Below are positions 43,301 to 52,931 of a stretch of DNA of 64,000 nucleotides, piece after piece. The position numbers were made by a program, and so were the translations under genes. Under the pieces are notes generated by a model that searched no databases, was not told where the DNA came from, and saw only the letters and a program-made list of their open reading frames with translations. Each line of letters begins with the position of its first letter. The stretch's first letter is position 1. The stretch covers positions 1,757,066 through 1,821,065 of the forward strand of contig OY811987.1 in the NCBI GenBank assembly GCA_963681505.1, given 5' to 3'. Source of the stretch: Eunapius fragilis. Taxonomy: Eukaryota > Porifera > Demospongiae > Spongillida > Spongillidae.

Positions 43301-43980
43301 TCAGATACTCGGGCCTGCTTGCCCATACGCCGGCTGTGGACGGCCAACAGCCTCCACATGTGAATCTGCACAGCTATGGACGTCGAGGTAGGCTGCATGC
43401 AGGCAATGGTGGCCAAGGAGTTAGCCAAGGTCTCGTTCCAGGCGGTGGTGATGGATGCTGTGCTGGTCTCTGCAATGGTCACCATGCATGCCAGCAGGGC
43501 CTCTAGTTGGACCAGGTCCATTTGAGCGTACTGCTCAAGAAGTTGATAAAGCTGACACTCGATGCCCATCTGCTCAAGCTCTTTCAGCTGGTTCCTGTCT
43601 AGCACTGCCAAGATGGCTCTCAGAAATGTGTTGCAGCTGCTGAACACTATGTTGTCATTTTTATTCTTCTCTAAATCAAGGGCCACCTTAATCAAAGGTG
43701 ATAGTACGTTGATGCCCACTGCCATAGGTACTCCAAGGTCACCCCACAGGAACGCAGCAAAGACAAGTGCCTTGTGACAAAGGATGGGGCTTTTGGTGAC
43801 CACTGTACTCAAGGCTTCTCTTTGGAGGGTGGTGAATGTTTCAGTGTTGTCTGGAGTGATAAGGAAGGGCTTGCAGAGTGGCATGGCATCAAAGACCAGG
43901 GTGAAAACACTTTCATCTCCAGGATATGTTTTCAGAAGTTTCGGCATAGCATCAAGAAGCCTGAGAGTTTCATAAGGCAA
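40387..43980 (-). CDS. Armadillo-like repeat protein fused to an ATE1 arginyl-tRNA-protein transferase domain, copy B
   Basis: The frame is open for 1,197 codons without introns. Its first codon is TTG; the first in-frame ATG is codon 12 (MPKLLKTYPGDE), and an acceptor CTCTCAG/G just before it suggests an upstream exon. Residues 1-770 are Leu/Ala-rich helical repeats resembling ARM/HEAT. From about 825 the ATE1 N-terminal region begins (SCGCHVNES, then YQQLIDYGWFRRGG), followed by the catalytic C-terminal domain at about 935-1,075 (YGSFHQLYRLDGRLVAVSL, SLGVYSALKEI, MKYYYLQGW). The typical ATE1 tail ends IGPELGSQLVIDL. ATE1 transfers Arg from Arg-tRNA to acidic protein N-termini in the N-degron pathway. 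The usual CxxC and CC metal-site cysteines appear as CGC and CHDVRC. The repeats may recruit substrates; that is inference. Confidence 0.85.
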   Translation of the reverse strand: MPYETLRLLDAMPKLLKTYPGDESVFTLVFDAMPLCKPFLITPDNTETFTTLQREALSTVVTKSPILCHKALVFAAFLWGDLGVPMAVGINVLSPLIKVALDLEKNKNDNIVFSSCNTFLRAILAVLDRNQLKELEQMGIECQLYQLLEQYAQMDLVQLEALLACMVTIAETSTASITTAWNETLANSLATIACMQPTSTSIAVQIHMWRLLAVHSRRMGKQARVSDDIMGAAVSALGCGSSSLSDLVISFLRDACRANTDVTWRCVNYPGLVGALIPFVRSGSWSSTMECTFSLLFMMIPIAPSKSVTAGFSIIGMFLDCARLNLDVCVDPTCKAICEIISLSYTVAERLAMKEFYTCDSSAFFAEALSHEVVYSNEVRLKSVYETLTLVLKGGSNTNLYSREFLSSLIKFFERDFTLPSCAEAVINMWLSYLPPKDNAKGVAETLHACAFHGSLTKALPRMVNTVDEILLTNTTCLLARLVQLYKDTKVDMTVVVKCGLCDFIADHLRTANLQKTVNSPHVVTNLCATLFDIILDKETCLELYRVGYVEKLVQIRRVDSLLILRCIVTALSNIACYVRKVQAYLIEKNYHHICLDLVKNNPMTEDTNVMTACCFMLMVLSQDDTVKKTLVASGCTQALMSVLVVHHSISYLVSRALGLLANLMGLPSDIKCAVEDVFSIVRTVKEFLHDKQDGYVLMNAALVFLQLIQLDHMIPVIRKAVDINVIVRAKNNTHVQGLSAIATMLVERLFLNCITSQGEPIPGCLALDTQYCWPPKVSSDPAPSGLGQCIPLAPVLDQTCIQQLTSLGLSMHKPLLRIGQIDGTQAISCGCHVNESQYDNLIVRPHGLTLEQYQQLIDYGWFRRGGVKLYRTTQCHDVRCSLWETRVLVRDFDYHSHKSFAKVMRRMPVGRLTVETVPAQYSQESHELYNSYNVGRHDKHPASDYHYQEHAVYSPIGNQTVDGIEYGSFHQLYRLDGRLVAVSLIDIVPKGIVSVYMWYSLEKEVSKYSLGVYSALKEIEFVRELSKKNPEMKYYYLQGWNENNKKLAYKVNYPPESFYCACITPEWLPSLEAVKKATEKYLREHTHDKNGLPSSKATTPIAMETTDKAKNVSPDVPCSAFENDRAKYQQLTGHRPDVSKMVVCLNYATYMYLGEVFSRFGVDKIQRELVERRFEELIVAIGPELGSQLVIDLRCF

Positions 43981-44641
43981 GTGGGAGGATAAGAAGAAAG
44001 AGTGGGTGGAGGGTACAGGGAGGAAGAGGAAAATGAAGGAAGGAGGAAGGGTGGGAAGGTTAGCGGATGGGAGGAGAGGGGAAGGAGAGGTGGGGGAGTT
44101 GACAGGTTAGGGATTGAGAGGGAAGGGGAGGAGGGTGGAATGTTAAATCATGGGAATTAGGCCACTCCAAACTGGTCTTTAGTTTCCTGTCCACTCGCAA
44201 TCTAAATAGCCCACGCCTAAAACTTATATTATTGCTATATAAGGCCATGCGTTTGTGTTATTAAATGTCAACTTTAGTTATTCATCTGCTTATTAAAACC
44301 ATGTGCCATTTTGCAATTGTCAGCCAATTGCCAATTGAGAATGAAAGAGAACGAAACTTAACTCTGTTGGTTGTATTTGTATTTTATCCTATATCCACGG
44401 TTACGGTTATTATAATCCTTTTGTAGAGACGGTTATATAATTTGGCGAATTTCAACTGTCTCCGTATAAAGAAAGGATTACCCGCTACAACAAAATATGG
44501 TTCCAAACCTTTGCACTTGTCGATTGTCATATAATCCGCCATGGTTATGGTCCTGTAAGAAACTGACCAGCAGCTCGCGGTCCTCATCCTGCTGTAATTA
44601 TGGAAGCGCAGGGACGGGTAAATATGGCGACCGCAAGGTAT
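43981..44641 (-). other. Upstream region of the ATE1-fusion gene, copy B
   Basis: It is almost identical to 4,591-5,252, including the long pyrimidine tract and the candidate first exon at ATG 44,542. It ends exactly at the X1 empty site. Confidence 0.5.
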
Positions 44642-45514
44642 ATGAATCTCTCACTTGAGGTTTCGACGAAAAAGGCCCACTCGGTGCATCGAGCTGCATT
44701 TATCCAGAACCTACAATTTGAAGAAGGAAGACGGTTAGCACGCAAGACGCTAGTACACATCATTAGGCGGTGAACGAGAGCGGTAGTGAGGGCCCTATAT
44801 GCCACGCCCTTCGTGCACTTACCCCAAACAGTCGTTTCTGAGCGATTGCCTTGTACGGTAATTGCGATATGAATTGGTAAATATTTTTATGGTTGGTCAC
44901 CACGCAACTACACTATCGTTGCATTAATGCTGAAGCGTAGCACGTGGTTATGAATTTCACTAACCAGTATTACTGAACGATCATTGGAGGGTACGGTTTG
45001 ACTGACCCAGGCTATAATGACGTAAGCATTAGTGTCCAGCAAAATCACCCTTCTGGATAGTTTTTCAAGTTTTCAAATTTTTGGATTTTCAGTGAACTCC
45101 AAAGAGTTTCTATCAAATGGTCCTTACGCATCCAAAATTGGGCTATCCGTCATAAGGTTATAAGGTACTGAATTTATAATTAGCCATACATTTCAATGCG
45201 AGCGTTACTTTTCTATTGCTTGTCCTGTAAAATTTGATATCATAGGGGTGATTTTGCTGGGCACTGTTCCATATCATGATATGTATAATGGCTGGGCAGC
45301 AAGTCGATAATTATGGTCGGATTTTGCATGACCTTCTTACCAAATGAATCTGGACAGTGGACGGTGTAGCGTAAGGTCTGGAAATTGTTGACCAACATGT
45401 ATCTTTTTGCATGCCTAGACCACATTGCAGCGTAATTGATTGTACACATAATTTCCGAGTTCATGTTAAATCGCCGTCCCATATATCATCTACGCGTAGA
45501 CGATTCAGTGTATA
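44642..45514. other. Spacer, copy B, with the 233-bp MITE at 45,032-45,264
   Basis: It matches 12,480-13,334. Here the ATE1 upstream region and the spacer are directly joined, showing the state before X1 inserted in copy A. Confidence 0.7.
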
Positions 45515-46526
45515 TCCTGAACCTGCGGCAGCAGGTTCAATATAGGATTGATTGAGGGTTGATGAATGTCATTAATCTAGCGTATGGAGGGACAATGGAG
45601 AAACGGATCGCTTATCTCTTTATCGCGATGGAATGAGAGCACAACGATCTACAGTTCTACGTTGGTTCCGTGTCATTAAACGGTGTGGTTATAGAGAAAC
45701 AAACAATTTCCTGTTTCTCGTGCCCATTCCTAAAATAATTCTTGGTTGTCGTCTTCTTCTTCTTAGGAAGGTGTAATTCGAGCTACGAAGGGTTTTGAAG
45801 AACAGTAACAGTACCAATCGCTTCAAAATTTACCGGCACGTTATCCTTACATGTTATATAGACACATATATATCAAGTTCTAATTAATAACGATATATAA
45901 TAGATTTTTATTAATAATTGTAGCGGGATTGTCAGCTGGGGCAGCCGCCTTGTCCACTGAAGATCGAAAGCATACTGAAAATGACCCCAAATGCAATGCT
46001 TTGGGCTGGTGTTGTGTATCTCTGCATGGTCACGGAGTCCTATGGTGCTTGGGGAAAGGAAGTCGTGGGCTCGTTTAAGATGCTTGCCTCCCGTCTTGCC
46101 ATCATATCGGGCAAACCAAAGTCAGTTGTGCTGTCTGAACTGTATAACAAGCTCAACTTGCATCTGGTGAGGGCAAATGCGACAGCAATCCTTTCCAGGT
46201 GGCTCCCATATAAAGTTTATTGAACTGTAGCATGATTTATTAATAATTCATGCATGTTGTTTCTCCTCCAATAATAATAATAATCCCTGTACGTGCATTT
46301 ATTCCCATTCGTGTATTCCTCTATATCTTATTCTTATTACTATTATTTTAAATAATTTTAGGCAGTATAAATACTCTAACCTGCACTATTATTGGTGCAG
46401 TTTAGTTGTTACTTTGGCAAGTGAAGTTGTTTTTCTAAAAATGCAAAAGAAGAGATCTAAGCAACTAGCGGAATACTTCCAAAAGCAAGACGAGAACAAA
46501 GCTAAAGCCCGAGCGCTCTACAAGAC

Positions 46527-47090
46527 TAGTCTCGTCCCCAGACCCTACACTTCACGTGTTAGGGTCTGGGATTTCGAGTCGCTAGCACTTGTACCATCTG
46601 GAATGTAAACAAACAATTATCGCTTGACCACATCCGATAATTATCTAGCTTATTAAAGCTATGGCGACGGTATGGACCCCGTATCAGTCAAAGGCGACAC
46701 GCAAATCACAATTGAAGACCTTGTCTTTCCACGAAGGTGGTCGTAAACGTACGGTAACAGAATATAACATAGAGTTTTACCGTATCCTGTTGGCAAAAAA
46801 AAACAAAACAATCACGGCCATATACAAAGCTACATATAGCCTCCTTCGGCTTGTCCTTCAATGTCTCCACTTTCAGTTCTGTCATCGCGAAACGCATAGC
46901 TTGTTCGACCGTATCCATACTTACACGTAGTGTGTGGGTCTGGGTCGAGCAATGTTTATGTACATACGTCATAACACGAATTCCAGCGTTCGGTACACTT
47001 CCGCCCCATACGAAATACCAGACCTATACGAGCGTGTTTATACATTATGCGATAAACACATTGCGTCATATTGGTCTGGGGCCGAGACTA
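46527..47090 (-). mobile_element. 564-bp deletion derivative of the DUF6589/RecQ family
   Basis: It starts TAGTCTCGTCCCCAGACC and ends GGTCTGGGGCCGAGACTA, with the 9-bp duplication CTACAAGAC on each side (46,518-46,526 and 47,091-47,099). Copy A has the empty site at 14,338-14,346. As in the 5.19-kb element, a small palindrome (CAGACCCTACAC...GTTAGGGTCTG) follows the left end. A minus-strand frame reading MDTVEQAMRFAMTELKV ... SFVYGRDCFVF near the right end matches the start of RecQ-type helicases but with a ruined ATP-binding loop. It is thus an internally deleted copy of a helicase-bearing relative. Confidence 0.85.
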
Positions 47091-47195
47091 CTACAAGACC
47101 AATCCCGAAAAAAAGAAGGCCTCTGTATACGCACAGCTACAAGGCCGATCGCGAAAAGAAGAAGGCCTCTGTACGCGACAGCTACAAGGCCGAAA

Positions 47196-47654
47196 CAGTG
47201 GCGTATCCAGGATTTCAGTGAGGGGGGTGCTTAAGGTCAGGCCCGATATGAGAAGGCGGGGGGGGGGGGGGGGGGGGTTGGTGTCGGTTTTTGGCCCGAT
47301 ACGAAAAGCGGGGGGGAGGGGGGGGGGTGCTGTCGGCTTCTGGCCTGATACGAAAAGTGGGGGGGGGGGGGGGGGGGGTGCGGGGGTATGATCGCGTATC
47401 GGGGGGCCCGGGATATAGTGCAATAGTACAGTTCATGCGGGTATCAATAAGCAACGCAAGTTATTATAAAATGCGGCCCGTATGGAAGGATCTATGGCCG
47501 AGGGGGGTGCTCAAACACCCGGAGCCCCCTCCCCTGGATACACCCTTGAGATGCAAGTAACTAAGCGCATGAATTAATGATATTTAATAATTTCATACTC
47601 GAGACGGAGGGGGGTGCCCGAGCCCCCTGAGCCCCCCCCCTAAATACGCCACTG
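47196..47654. mobile_element. 459-bp G-rich hAT-like element
   Basis: Ends CAGTGGCGTA and TACGCCACTG are perfect inverses. Flanks GCCGAAA and GCCGATC are an imperfect duplication of the copy A site AAGGCCGATCCC. The interior has three related modules of about 65 bp (GATACGAAAAG followed by 15-20 G), giving several long G-runs. No coding capacity. Confidence 0.75.
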
Positions 47655-48018
47655 GCCGATCCCGATAAGAAGAAGGCCTCTGTACGCGACAGCTACAAGG
47701 ACGATATTGAATCTAAGCGATCTGCTAAAAGGTGGCGATATGAAGAGGACCTCGAGAAGAACTGTGCTGCTCGGTATGTAGAGAACCACGAGGAGAACGG
47801 TGCTGCTAAAAGACGCCGATATGAAGAGGACCTTGAGGAGAACCGTGCAGCTAAAAGGCGGCGATATGGAGAGGACCTCGAGGGAAACAGCGCTGCTTAA
47901 AGGCGAGGACAATTCAGCTGCCATTAAAGCATCTGAAAGGAGTCGGTATTGGAATGACCCCGCTGTCCGATTGGCTAAATGTGCTGCCGAGAGGACGCGG
48001 TACCGCAGGGGTCAGAGA

Positions 48019-48030
48019 CAGCCCCAATGA

Positions 48031-48063
<33 letters not shown>

Positions 48064-48796
48064 AAATCCCTGGGCCCGGGCCTTTAGAGCCACGCCCTTT
48101 ATTAGTTACTAGGCACGCCCCTCAGGCCTGGTCGATAATGAATGGCTTAGTTGCTAATTAGTTTCGAGGCTCAGACCGTTGTAACCAATCAGCGTCATGG
48201 TTTACACTTTCTATTTAACGAGCGGCAAGAATGAGCTACCATCACAAATCAGGCGCCTAGAAAAGAAAGAAAAAGGCAATGCGTGCCGAAGGGGTCAGAG
48301 GGCAGAATACGCTAAAACAAAATGGGTTTGATGTAAGTGATAGCGTTTAAAAAGATTCAATGAGAATTATGAGATTGATGAGATTCGTGATAATCAGGGT
48401 CCGGTTACAGTTGTAGCTGATGCAGAACGATCTTTTGGTGTTATAAAAAGAATTAAGAACTATCTCCGATGAACTATGTGCCAGATGTGGTTGACTTCTT
48501 TAGGAACATTGACTGTCGAGTCAGAGTTGGCGAAGCAACTAGATTTTAATGAAATAATAGAAACCTTCGCAAACAAAAAAGCGCACAAGGCTGCTGTCGG
48601 CACTCCCTTCAATTGATGATTTGTACGTACTGTATGTTTATGTTCTTTTTTAAAATTTGCTTTGTACATAAAACAAATGGCAAACAACACATCATGAATA
48701 TATACAGTATTGTACACTAATGTATTATTAATTCAATAGGCTAGGGACCCGAGAAAAAACTTTGCCCCGGGCCCGGGCTGGCTCTTGGCGGCCCTG
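48019..48796. mobile_element. hAT-type element remnant, copy B
   Basis: It is the counterpart of 15,828-16,579 with the same 8-bp duplication (48,011-48,018 GTCAGAGA; 48,797-48,804 GTCAAAGA). The G-run after the left end is 29 bases (48,033-48,061), against 9 in copy A. The hAT dimerisation motif near 48,400-48,600 is kept. Confidence 0.8.
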
Positions 48797-49100
48797 GTCA
48801 AAGAACTACCACTACCACCCAAAGGTATGTTATGGCATGTTGTAGGCTATTAACATTAAAAAGTTGTGCGTGCAACATTTGTACAGCATAGTCGGGCGGC
48901 CCTACTACCGCGTTTGGTTGGGCTTGTTACCCTAGGTAGTAGGGCCGCCCGACTATGTACTGCACGGATCTGCACAAAACCATTCACTTCACATGTAAAG
49001 CATGCATGGTGACTCAACTGTGTGTACAGTAGTGTCTTTTGTTTTAAACCGATGTATAAAAAGGTTTCCTTATCTGAAGGCTTCCTTATCTGAAGCCTTG

Positions 49101-49549
49101 TCTAGCCATGTACTATGTATGTTGCAACTGTACACAGCTTGGAAGAAGGGGCATTCAACTCCTTTTATCGCACAATACTTATTAAACATTCGAATGGCAA
49201 ATGTATTCGTGACTTTCAGATATTTTTCTCTAATCATTTTTCGAATGTGAACATTCAAAACCATTTGAATGCTTGGAGAGGAGTATCATCTCTGGTAATG
49301 TGTAACTTTGCAAGATCAAATCGCGAGATACCTCTGAGTTTTGTTCAGATGTGTATTTGTGCGTGATTTACTGACACGCAGGTCAAAAACTTGGGCTATG
49401 TACGTATTCGATGGTTCGACCTATCTCTGGTTCGATCCCATGCTCACGCTATAAATATACATATAGTCAGTTAACCCAGAGATACGTACCTCTTCACGCT
49501 TAAGCACGTGCATGGGCGATTAGCGTGTCTATATAAATCCTCCCCCCCC

Positions 49550-49613
<64 letters not shown>

Positions 49614-49727
49614 CAACACGATAATCAGACCCAGAGTACGGGTATACATAAGAGCTTAAGCGAGTCGACTGTGGGGCAACCGCTGAATACAGTACACGTT
49701 GAAGCCCCTCCCCCTAATGAAAGGTAA
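49101..49727. other. Unassigned stretch with a long poly-C tract
   Basis: It matches 16,861-17,413 and 18,059-18,088 plus 23,348-23,399. The C tract is 49,542-49,609, with one A at 49,550. No gene is seen. The TTAA at 49,656-49,659 and the junction near 49,684 are the empty sites of two copy A insertions. Confidence 0.6.
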
Positions 49728-50231
49728 TCTGAACCTGCGGCAACAGGTTCAATACAGGATTGATTGAGGGTTGATGAATGTCATTAATAAAACTTCACTA
49801 GCGTCTGGAGGGACAACGGAGAAACGGATCGCTTACCTCTTTATCGCGATGGAATGAGAGCACAACGATCTACAGTTCTACGTTGGTTCCGTGTCATAAA
49901 ATGGTGTCGTTATAGAGAAACAAACAATTTCCTGTTTCTCGTGCCCAGTCCTAAAATAATTCTTGGTCGTCGTCGTCTTCTTCTTCTTAGGAAGTTATAG
50001 CTCGAGCTACGAACGGTTCTGAAGAACGGCAATAGTACCAATCGCTTCGAAATTTATCGGCACGTTATCCATACATGTCATATAGTCACATATATATCAA
50101 GTTCTATTTAATAATGATGTATAATAGATTTTTTAAAATAATTATAGGCTGTATAAATACTCTAACCTGCACTAAATTTATTGGTGTTCCTATCGCTTGT
50201 TACTTTGGCTAGTGAAGTTGTTTTTCTAAAA

Positions 50232-50728
50232 ATGCCTTCGCGTAATCAAAAGAAGAGATCTAAGCAACGAGCGGAATACCTCCAAAAGCAAGACGAGAAC
50301 AAAGCTAAAGCCCGAGCGCTCTACAAGGCCGATCCCGAAAAGAAGAAGGCCTCTGTACGCGACAGCTACAAGGTCGATCCCGAAAAGAAGTAGGCCTTTG
50401 TACACGACAGCTACAAGGCAGATATTGAATCTAAGCGATCTGCTAAAAGGTGGCGATATGAAGATGACCTCGAGGAGAACCGTGCTGCTAAAAGGCGGCG
50501 ATATGAAGAGGGCCTTGAGGAGAACCGTGCTGCTAAAAGGCGGCGATATGAAGAGGACCTCGAGGGAAACCGCGCTGCTAAAAGGCAGAAATACGAGGAC
50601 AATTCAGCTGCCATTAAAGCATCTGAAAGGAGTCGGTATTGGAATGACCCCGCTGTCCGATTGGCTAAATGTGCTGCCGAGAGGACGCGGTACCGCAGGG
50701 GTCACAGAACTACCACTACCACCCAAAG
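50232..50728 (+). pseudogene. Basic-repeat gene of X3, copy B, with an early stop
   Basis: It is the same gene as 23,904-24,400, but AAGTAG replaces AAGAAG at about codon 54, ending the frame after KVDPEKK. The remaining repeats and the splice donor are intact. Confidence 0.8.
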
Positions 50729-50952
50729 GTATGTTATGTCATGTTGTATTAACATTAAAAAGCTGTGCATGCATCATTTGTACGTACAGCATAGTCGGGC
50801 GGCCCTACTACCGCGTTTGGTCGGGCTTGCACCCTACTACCTGACCAAACGCGGTGATAGGGCTCGCCCGACTATGTACAGCACGGATCTGCATGTCATT
50901 GTTTTAATCTGATGTAAAAAAAGGCTTCCTTAAAAACGCCCTTTGTCTAGCC

Positions 50953-51357
50953 ATGTACTGTATGAATATAATTGCAGTTGCAATGGCTGAGAATGAAAAT
51001 AACTGTAACCATATCCTTCTCCCATATAGCCACTCCTTGTATGAACCCAAATCTCATGCACTAATGGAGTATAATGGTGGTCTTGAAAAAGCTATTCTTA
51101 GGGATAGTGAGCTTCTAAGTGAAGTAAATGATGCCTTTTGTAAGTCTCATCCATTGCTAGCTCAAAAGGTTGTTACTAGATCTGCCCGTGCAGCAGTAAG
51201 TAAGATTGGGGCAGAGGCATTGGTTTCTAAAGCACTAAGTGTACGTAGAGCAAAAGCAGGGTCATTGCTAAAAACTATCTTCCCACACTATCCATCTTTA
51301 CTGCTTGTAGGCTACATGTGCATGTTTACTGCATGTAGGCTACACCTCCATGTTTAG
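50953..51357 (+). CDS. X3 gene 2, copy B
   Basis: It is a 134-residue frame matching 24,625-25,020 with an extra EVN after LLS and a few substitutions. The core ends VRRAKAGSLLKTIFPHYP. The upstream TATA box is mutated here. Confidence 0.5.
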   Translation: MYCMNIIAVAMAENENNCNHILLPYSHSLYEPKSHALMEYNGGLEKAILRDSELLSEVNDAFCKSHPLLAQKVVTRSARAAVSKIGAEALVSKALSVRRAKAGSLLKTIFPHYPSLLLVGYMCMFTACRLHLHV

Positions 51358-51632
51358 ATTGGAGCATTTTCAAATTTGACCAATAAAATTTTAGCACATG
51401 CGGTTAATATGATGGAATTGGACCAATAGAATTATAGCACAGTCTGCACACGTGTTAAGGCTTTGCAGGTATAAAAGTCAGTCATGCACCCGCTGAATTA
51501 TAGTGCACTTTGAAAAAAGAGGTAAGAGTTTAATAATATACTCTATGTGGATTCACGTGTAAACTTGCTTGAAAAAAGAATTAGGTAAAAAAATTTAGAA
51601 TCATACTCTCTGTCTCTGTCACGTACATGTAG

Positions 51633-52460
51633 ATGGCAGCTGAAGACCTAACTGTTTTTTTTAATCAAGAGGGGTCGGAGGAGGAAGAGGATGACATACA
51701 TCCTCCGACTCCTCTCCCCTTCACCCCGCCACCTCCAGAAGCCCCGCCACTCCTACCACCACCAGCAGCACTGCCCCCACCACCACTACCAGCAGCGCTA
51801 CCCCCGCCGGCACCACCAGCGCTGCCCCCGCCGGCACCACCAGCGCTGCCCCCGCTGGCACCACCAGTGCTGCCCCCACCGGCACCACCAGCGCTGCCCC
51901 CGCTGGCACCACCAGCGCTGCCCCCGCAGGCACCACCAGCGCTGCCCCCACCGGCACCACCAGCGCTGCCCCCGCCGGCACCACCAGCGCTGCCCCCGCC
52001 GGCACCACCAGCGCTACCCCCACCGGCACCACCAGTGCTGCCCCCGCTGGCACCACCAGCGCTGCCCCCACCGGCACCACCAGTGCTGCCCCCACCGGCA
52101 CCACCAGCGCTGCCCCCACCGGCACCACCAGCGCTGCCCCCACCGGCACCACCAGCGCTGCCCCCGCAGGCACCACAAGCGCTGCCCCCACCGGCACCAC
52201 CAGCGCTGCCCCCGCCGGCACCACCAGCGCTGCCCCCGCCCGCACCACCAGCGCTACCCCCGCCGGCACCACCAGCGCTGCCCCCGCTACCACCGCCGCC
52301 TGTGCTCCCTCCCTGGCCTGCATGGCCACTGCCACCCTGGCAGAACGCAGCATGGCGGGGAGGCCGAGGAGGAGGACGTCCCCGCAGGAGACGAGGGCGC
52401 GGGCGAGGACAACTAATAATTAATGCTACAAATTCATATAATTATAATTATTATTATTAA
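51633..52460 (+). CDS. Pro/Ala-rich repeat protein of X3, copy B (intact)
   Basis: The 275-residue frame begins with an acidic head (MAAEDLTVFFNQEGSEEEED), then HPPTPLPFTPPPPEAPPLLP. More than twenty 24-bp units encoding PPAPPALP-type octapeptides follow, then PPWPAWPLPPWQNAAWRGGR and a basic RG-rich stretch (GGGRPRRRRGRGRGQ). An acidic head, proline stalk and RGG-like tail form a clear three-part design found also in X1. No transmembrane segment or signal peptide is seen. Function unknown; binding of RNA or single-stranded DNA by the tail is a guess. The start is the ATG 170 bp after the TATA box. Long antisense open frames here are by-products of the repeat. Confidence 0.65.
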   Translation: MAAEDLTVFFNQEGSEEEEDDIHPPTPLPFTPPPPEAPPLLPPPAALPPPPLPAALPPPAPPALPPPAPPALPPLAPPVLPPPAPPALPPLAPPALPPQAPPALPPPAPPALPPPAPPALPPPAPPALPPPAPPVLPPLAPPALPPPAPPVLPPPAPPALPPPAPPALPPPAPPALPPQAPQALPPPAPPALPPPAPPALPPPAPPALPPPAPPALPPLPPPPVLPPWPAWPLPPWQNAAWRGGRGGGRPRRRRGRGRGQLIINATNSYNYNYYY

Positions 52461-52519
52461 AGTTATTTATTGAAAATGATACTACATATACAATATTTAC
52501 AGTTTTAAGCTACGCAATT

Positions 52520-52690
52520 TTACTAAACAAAAACAATACACTGGAACGGAGAAGGTGAGGAGACTAACATCCTGTTGCCATTGAACGGGACAGCAGAGCT
52601 CTGGCATTCGCTCTAACTAGGACCAGGTTTAACCTGCCATAGAGAGCCGAAGTGACCTGGGACTTGCAACAATTTGATCTAATTGCCTAC
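52520..52690 (-). mobile_element. 3' fragment of an endonuclease-type LINE in X3, copy B
   Basis: On the minus strand the last codons read SALYGRLNLVLVRANARALL then SRSMATGC and a stop. It differs in sequence from the LINE at the matching place in copy A (ALLARSSSLS), so the two X3 copies carry different LINE copies next to the same X3 junction. Confidence 0.75.
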
Positions 52691-52710
52691 GGTGAAAAAA
52701 AACCTATGAA

Positions 52711-52931
52711 ACAAGTAAATAAAAACATTCTCTAACGAGAGAGTTGTTGGTAAATAGGATTGACCAATGGTGGTGTAAAAAGCACGGAAACAAGAGTGAC
52801 AGAAATTTTACTCGAAAATTGAAATTGGCCTATATTTAGCACGCTCACAAAATAACAGCGCATGCCTGAGTAATGTGCTAAATATAGGCCGATTTCAATT
52901 TTCGAGTAAAATTTCTGTCACTCTTGTTTCC
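52711..52931. repeat. Terminal hairpin of X3, copy B, truncated
   Basis: The full left arm starts ACAAGTAAATAAAAACATTC. The right arm pairs with it from the loop outward but stops at 52,931 (TCTTGTTTCC), losing the outer part. Confidence 0.85.

Larger units (their letters stand above)
45515..49100 (+). mobile_element. X2: older Helitron-like unit, copy B
   Basis: It has the same start as 13,335 and the same LINE fragment (45,921-46,362) and hAT remnant. Its broken basic-repeat gene (from ATG 46,441) is interrupted by two elements not present in copy A. Confidence 0.65.
40240..52470 (+). repeat. Direct large duplication, copy B
   Basis: It is colinear with 1,060-30,960. Material found only here is a 564-bp element (46,527-47,090), a 459-bp G-rich hAT-like element (47,196-47,654), longer homopolymers and many more proline-rich repeat units. 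It lacks all the large insertions of copy A and so gives their empty sites. Confidence 0.9.
49728..52931 (+). mobile_element. X3: Helitron-like element, copy B, hairpin truncated
   Basis: It starts TCTGAACCTGCGGCAACAGG and carries the three X genes in order, a LINE 3' fragment in antisense, and the first arm and part of the second arm of the terminal hairpin, which stops at 52,931. It gives the ungapped view of gene 3. Confidence 0.75.

Noticed and set aside
43947-43980. Protein start MPYETLRLLDAM for the ATE1-fusion gene
   Set aside because: The first codon is TTG; the first true ATG is codon 12, and a splice acceptor lies between, so the real start is probably in an upstream exon.
51721-52416. 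Long open frames on all strands over the proline-rich repeats (for example repeated RCPRRHHQ and AALVVPAG peptides)
   Set aside because: They are by-products of a 24-bp repeat whose length is a multiple of three; only the frame with the acidic head and the Arg/Gly tail is shared with X1.
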